DNA of 64,000 nt from Microbacterium sp. Leaf151 (GTDB lineage Bacteria; Actinomycetota; Actinomycetes; Actinomycetales; Microbacteriaceae), in NCBI RefSeq assembly GCF_001424225.1, contig NZ_LMOR01000003.1:127006-191005 (forward strand), written 5' to 3'. This document shows positions 60,953 through 64,000 of the stretch, piece after piece. Positions within the stretch are counted from its first letter, which is position 1. Each line of letters begins with the position of its first letter. The notes beneath the pieces are model-generated. The model saw only the letters and a list, made by a program, of their open reading frames with translations. It made no database searches and was not told the DNA's origin. The translations under genes were made by a program, and so were the position numbers.

Positions 60953-60987
60953 GAACGCCCCGCCCGGCTCCCGCCGGCGGGGCGTTC
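60953..60987 (+). terminator. Terminator after nusG
   Basis: GAACGCCCCGCC (60953-60964) pairs perfectly with GGCGGGGCGTTC (60976-60987) around an 11-base loop, 17 bases after the nusG stop. It would separate nusG from the inserted cassette and from rplK. Confidence 0.7.
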
Positions 60988-61026
60988 GTCGTTGTCGCCC
61001 GTCGGTCGTCTCGCTTGCCGCCCGTC

Positions 61027-61113
61027 GGTCGTCCCTGTAGGTCCCGCCGGTGGTCTCTGTAGGTCCTGCCGGTCGTCTCTGTCGGTCCCGTCGGTCGTCG
61101 CTGTCGGTTCGCC
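61027..61113. repeat. 22-base tandem repeats
   Basis: Four units of GGT(C/G)GTC(C/T/G)CTGT(A/C)GGTCC(C/T)G(C/T)C follow each other at 61027, 61049, 61071 and 61093. They occupy the first part of the nusG-rplK gap before the palindromes. Confidence 0.75.
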
Positions 61114-61185
61114 GGCGCCGTTGGATCACCGTCCCCTCGGCTCGCGCCGCTGGCGTGGGCGTACGTTCGCCCGCGGCACCCACGC

Positions 61186-61249
61186 ATAAACACGATCTGT
61201 GTGTGGAAACACGCTGTCGGCCCGTTTATCCGCACGAACCGTGTTTATG
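61186..61249. repeat. Family-1 nested palindrome, copy C
   Basis: Outer half-sites ATAAACACGAT (61186-61196) and ACCGTGTTTAT (61238-61248), inner GGAAACACG (61205-61213) and CCCGTTTAT (61221-61229), with CCGCACGAA before the last arm. Copy D and about 50 bases before it form a longer direct repeat of this copy with its own upstream flank (CTCGGCTCGCGCCGC…CACCCACGC). Confidence 0.8.
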
Positions 61250-61353
61250 CCGATCGTGTGGGGCTCGCGTCTGACCGGGCGGGTGAAGGCATCGATCCCT
61301 CGGCTCGCGCCGCGCCGCTGGCGTGGGCATACGTTCGCGCGCGGCACCCACGC

Positions 61354-61417
61354 ATAAACACGATCTCTGCGTGGGAACACGCCCTCGGCCTGTTTATCCG
61401 CACGAATTGTGTTCCTG
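61354..61417. repeat. Family-1 nested palindrome, copy D
   Basis: Outer half-sites ATAAACACGAT (61354-61364) and ATTGTGTTCCT (61406-61416), inner GGGAACACG (61373-61381) and TGTTTATCC (61391-61399). It ends four bases before the stop codon of the DUF559 gene. It lies 168 bases after copy C. Confidence 0.8.
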
Positions 61418-61421
61418 CTCG

Positions 61422-62372
61422 TCACACCGAGCGCGCATTGCGAGCGACGGATGCCAGCGCCGCCGTCTCGTCGCGCTTCACCTGCGTCAACCCCGCGGCG
61501 AGAAGGGCGGATCTCAGCCCCTCGACGCCGATGGCCCCGGCGTAGTCCCACCGGGCGATACGCCAGCCCGCTCGGCGGAGCGCGTCTTCTCGTCGTTTCT
61601 CGGCACGGACAGCGTCGACGGCGCCGTCTCCCTCGTACTTGAGCCACCCGTCGGACTCACCGATGACCTGGCGCTCCGGCCAACAGAAATCCGATCGATA
61701 GACGCGGCCGTCGATCTCATGCTCTGCTTGGAGCGCGGGACGGGGGAATCCACACCACTCGATGACGATGCGGCTGATGGACTCTCCGGGAGATTCCGAA
61801 AGCGGCGTTGCGCGGTTCACCACCCACGCCATGCGTCGAAGGCCGAATCTGTTGCGCTGGACCGAGCCCCGCTCGAGGAGATCCGTTGCGGAGAGTCCGA
61901 ACGATCGCAACGCCGCATCTGCGACGGCGACCCCCAGTGCGGGAGGCAAGACGCGGGCGAGGTCGACGACGACATCTTCGATCGCAGTGGTCCGGATGCC
62001 GGCCGTCTCCTGCGTCGTGCGCGGGTCCGCGCTCGTGTGTACGGCGACGTCGCCGTACCTGGCCGAGCGTGAGCGGCGTCCGTCGAAGATGTGGATCAAT
62101 CGCGGATGCCCGAACGTCGGCAGGCCGAGAAGCGCGGCGGCCGACTCGTGTGAGAACACGGCATCGCGTCGCGCCGTCGCGAACGCATGGACGCGGACGA
62201 GATAACGTTCCCATGGGGACAATCCCTCCCACCTGACGCGCGCCGTGTAGACACCGGAACGGACACGGACCAGCCGTTCGTCGCGTGACGGCGGGGGCCC
62301 AGAGAGCGGCACACGCGAAGCGAGCACCAACGGCGTCGGCGATGCGCGTAGCGACCGAGGAGTGACATCCAT
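61422..62372 (-). CDS. AbiEi-like/DUF559-type endonuclease-domain protein
   Basis: 316 residues. The N-terminal part (VRSGVYTARVRWEGLSPWERYLVRVHAFATARRDAVFSHESAAALLGLP) is of the AbiEi/type IV family. ADPRTTQETAGIRTTAIEDVVVDLARVL is the usual linker. The C-terminal Vsr-like domain has YRSDFCWPERQVIGESDGWLKY (D…E…D/K pattern) and REDALRRAGWRIARWDYA. It lies between nusG and rplK on the opposite strand, bracketed by family-1 palindromes. DNA nicking or cleavage is predicted; no toxin partner is present. Confidence 0.72.
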   Translation of the reverse strand: MDVTPRSLRASPTPLVLASRVPLSGPPPSRDERLVRVRSGVYTARVRWEGLSPWERYLVRVHAFATARRDAVFSHESAAALLGLPTFGHPRLIHIFDGRRSRSARYGDVAVHTSADPRTTQETAGIRTTAIEDVVVDLARVLPPALGVAVADAALRSFGLSATDLLERGSVQRNRFGLRRMAWVVNRATPLSESPGESISRIVIEWCGFPRPALQAEHEIDGRVYRSDFCWPERQVIGESDGWLKYEGDGAVDAVRAEKRREDALRRAGWRIARWDYAGAIGVEGLRSALLAAGLTQVKRDETAALASVARNARSV

Positions 62373-62441
62373 GCGGTGAGGGTGGCAGCTTTGTCGGCGT
62401 CTCCGGCGGGCCCTGTGGATAACTCCCCCGCCCGCTCACGC

Positions 62442-62506
62442 GCAAACGCGATTGATGCGCGGAAACACTACGTCGTCACGTTTGCGCGCACGAACTGTGT
62501 TTATGC
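62442..62506. repeat. Family-1 nested palindrome, copy E
   Basis: Outer half-sites GCAAACGCGAT (62442-62452) and ACTGTGTTTAT (62494-62504), inner GGAAACACTACG and TCACGTTTGCG, and GCGCACGAA before the last arm as in copies C and D. It lies 70 bases upstream of the DUF559 start, closing the cassette. Confidence 0.75.
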
Positions 62507-62579
62507 GTATGGAAACTGGGGGAGACCCAACGTGACTGAATCCCGGTGGCGGATGGATGCCGTGGCACAGTGCGACGCC

Positions 62580-62707
62580 GGACCGCCGGACCGCCGGACC
62601 GCCGGACCGCCGGACCGCAGGACCGCCGGACCGCAGGACCGCAGGACCGCCGGACCGCAGGACCGCCGGACCGCCGGACCGCAGGACCGCCGGACCGCAG
62701 GACCGCG
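62580..62707. repeat. 8-base microsatellite GGACCGC(C/A), 16 units
   Basis: Sixteen consecutive units fill 62580-62707, the last base being C or A. It is open in several frames on both strands, but no gene is present. It ends about 90 bases before the -10 box of rplK, so length changes could alter the spacing of upstream control sites. Confidence 0.85.
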
Positions 62708-62775
62708 CCCACGCCGATCAGCTGGACGGGGGAGCGGGGCGGCCGCCACCGTCGCAGGGAGGCGGAGGACGGTGG

Positions 62776-62804
62776 ATGCCGGAGGGTACGGCGTCGCGTA
62801 TGAT
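62776..62804 (+). promoter_or_regulatory. Promoter of rplK-rplA
   Basis: TATGAT at 62799-62804 is a good -10 box. The -35 (ATGCCG, 62776-62781) is weak. About 100 bases of leader precede rplK, room for L1-binding autoregulation. The separate promoter is consistent with rplK having been split from nusG. Confidence 0.55.
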
Positions 62805-62906
62805 GGGGAGGTTGCGTGCGTCAGCGCGTGACGACCGCTGCCCGGAACCGCCGGGTGTGCGGGAGAGAGGGAGCCGCGAGGCCCCCGCTCGAGAGAGGAA
62901 AAGGAT

Positions 62907-63338
62907 ATGGCACCCAAGAAAAAGGTGACCGGCCTGATCAAGCTCCAGATCAAGGCGGGCGCGGCCAACCCCGCGCCGCCGATCGGTCCGGCGCTCGGTC
63001 AGCACGGCGTCAACATCATGGAGTTCTGCAAGGCCTACAACGCGGCGACCGAAGCCCAGCGCGGCAACGTCATCCCCGTTGAGATCACGGTCTACGAAGA
63101 CCGCAGCTTCACCTTCATCCTGAAGACCCCGCCCGCGGCGGAGCTCATCAAGAAGGCGGCCGGGCTTGCCAAGGGCTCGTCCACGCCCCACACGGTCAAG
63201 GTGGGCAAGCTCACCAAGGACCAGGTCCGCGAGATCGCCACCACGAAGCAGCCCGACCTGAACGCGAACGACATCGAGGCCGCCTCGAAGATCATCGCCG
63301 GCACCGCCCGTTCCATGGGCATCACGGTCGAGGACTGA
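62907..63338 (+). CDS. rplK: 50S ribosomal protein L11
   Basis: 143 residues, the universal length. [45 protein letters not shown] and the C-terminal RNA-binding part [38 protein letters not shown] are fully conserved. It binds the GTPase-associated centre of 23S rRNA. GAGGAAAAGGA precedes the ATG. Confidence 0.97.
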   Translation: MAPKKKVTGLIKLQIKAGAANPAPPIGPALGQHGVNIMEFCKAYNAATEAQRGNVIPVEITVYEDRSFTFILKTPPAAELIKKAAGLAKGSSTPHTVKVGKLTKDQVREIATTKQPDLNANDIEAASKIIAGTARSMGITVED

Positions 63339-63349
63339 GGGAGATAACA

Positions 63350-64000
63350 ATGGCTACCAAGTCCAAGGCATTCCGCGCCGCTGCTGAGAAGATCGCGGCC
63401 GACACGTTCTACACCCCGACCGAGGCCGTCGCCCTCGCGAAGGAGACCGGCTCGAAGAAGTTCGACTCGACCGTCGAGGTCGCGCTGAAGCTCTCGGTCG
63501 ACCCCCGTAAGGCTGACCAGATGGTCCGCGGCACGGTCATCCTGCCCCACGGCACGGGTAAGACCGCGCGCGTCATCGTCTTCGCCAACGGCCCCGCGGC
63601 CGAGGCGGCTCTGGCCGCCGGCGCCGATGAGGTCGGTGGCACCGACCTCATCGAGAAGGTCGCCGCCGGCTACACGTCGTTCGACGCCGCCGTCGCCACG
63701 CCCGAGCTCATGGGTCAGGTCGGTCGCCTCGGAAAGGTCCTCGGACCCCGCGGCCTCATGCCGAACCCCAAGACCGGCACCGTGACCCCCAACCCGGCCA
63801 AGGCCGTCGAGGAGATCAAGGGCGGAAAGATCGAGTTCCGCGTCGACAAGCACGCCAACGTGCACTTCGTCGTCGGCAAGGCGTCGTTCACCGCTGAGCA
63901 GCTCGACGAGAACCTCGCCGCAGCGCTCGAGGAGATCGTCCGTCTCAAGCCGTCGAGCTCGAAGGGCCGTTACATCCAGAAGGGCGCCGTTTCGACCACC
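63350..64000 (+). CDS. rplA: 50S ribosomal protein L1 (partial, runs off the window)
   Basis: 217 codons are present from ATG 63350 ([20 protein letters not shown]). The L1 signature [18 protein letters not shown] and [26 protein letters not shown] are intact; about 12-15 residues are missing at the C-terminus. It lies 11 bases after rplK with a GAGGGAGA site. Confidence 0.96.
   Translation, partial: MATKSKAFRAAAEKIAADTFYTPTEAVALAKETGSKKFDSTVEVALKLSVDPRKADQMVRGTVILPHGTGKTARVIVFANGPAAEAALAAGADEVGGTDLIEKVAAGYTSFDAAVATPELMGQVGRLGKVLGPRGLMPNPKTGTVTPNPAKAVEEIKGGKIEFRVDKHANVHFVVGKASFTAEQLDENLAAALEEIVRLKPSSSKGRYIQKGAVSTT

Noticed and set aside
62580..62707. Microsatellite considered as a CRISPR-like array
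   Set aside because: Units are 8 bases and contiguous with no spacers; no cas genes in the window.

Overview
The window looks like chromosomal DNA of a high-GC actinobacterium of the Microbacteriaceae, most likely Microbacterium or a close relative. The grounds are the strong GC bias at third codon positions, frequent GTG/TTG starts, actinobacterial families (FBP treble-clef protein, DUF7882, DUF222-HNH, CU044_5270, AztABCD, long acidic NusG), a Cys-rich leader peptide, and constant recurrence of the heptamer GGATGCC/GGCATCC. The assignment is inferred from gene content, not from an rRNA.

Layout. 0.1-0.8 kb: an FBP-domain protein and tRNA-Tyr. 0.87-8.95 kb: an accessory island behind tRNA-Tyr holding a transposase remnant, a 5'-truncated aldehyde dehydrogenase, a secreted protein with a small membrane partner, a decayed TnpB, a Shedu (SduA) defence nuclease with an upstream HEPN/zinc-ribbon gene, and a TnpB with an intact RuvC triad and an unusual Cys-rich N-terminal extension. 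9-16 kb: small conserved proteins, a MarR regulator, and a complete zinc importer (aztA divergent from aztB-aztD-aztC-aztD) around a perfect Zur box. 16-28.5 kb: LysR/putA, a PNPOx-like protein divergent from a MocR regulator, a broken P-loop gene, a DUF222-HNH protein, an FAD oxidoreductase, an inositol-phosphatase-family enzyme and a secreted M23 peptidase. 28.5-39.7 kb: tRNA-Thr and tRNA-Met, small hypotheticals, an aldo/keto reductase, two sigma-factor modules (one with an anti-sigma-like CU044_5270 protein, one with Asp23/Gls24 proteins), TetR, a disulfide-type flavoprotein and sugar-epimerase-like genes.

39.7-49.4 kb: a cysteine/methionine operon behind a leaderless Cys attenuator peptide, a TauE/SafE transporter behind a riboswitch-like leader, two MaoC hydratase genes overlapping murB, an aspartate-type aminotransferase and a ClC transporter. 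50.8-59.1 kb: a putrescine/GABA catabolic operon (PucR regulator, gabT, putrescine oxidase, Usp, APC permease, gabD). 59.4-64 kb: tRNA-Trp-secE-nusG and rplK-rplA.

The most striking feature is a repeated architecture: two unrelated-looking copies of an AbiEi-like/DUF559 (Vsr-fold) nuclease gene, each bracketed by its own family of nested palindromes (two copies on one side, one on the other). One of these cassettes interrupts the normally tight nusG-rplK junction. Members of one palindrome family also occur alone elsewhere (42.1-42.3 kb). This resembles the logic of REP elements with their own nuclease, but uses a different nuclease fold. It is put forward as a candidate undescribed mobile system. 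A run of 20 G followed by 8 C lies at the 3' end of pucR beside one cassette.
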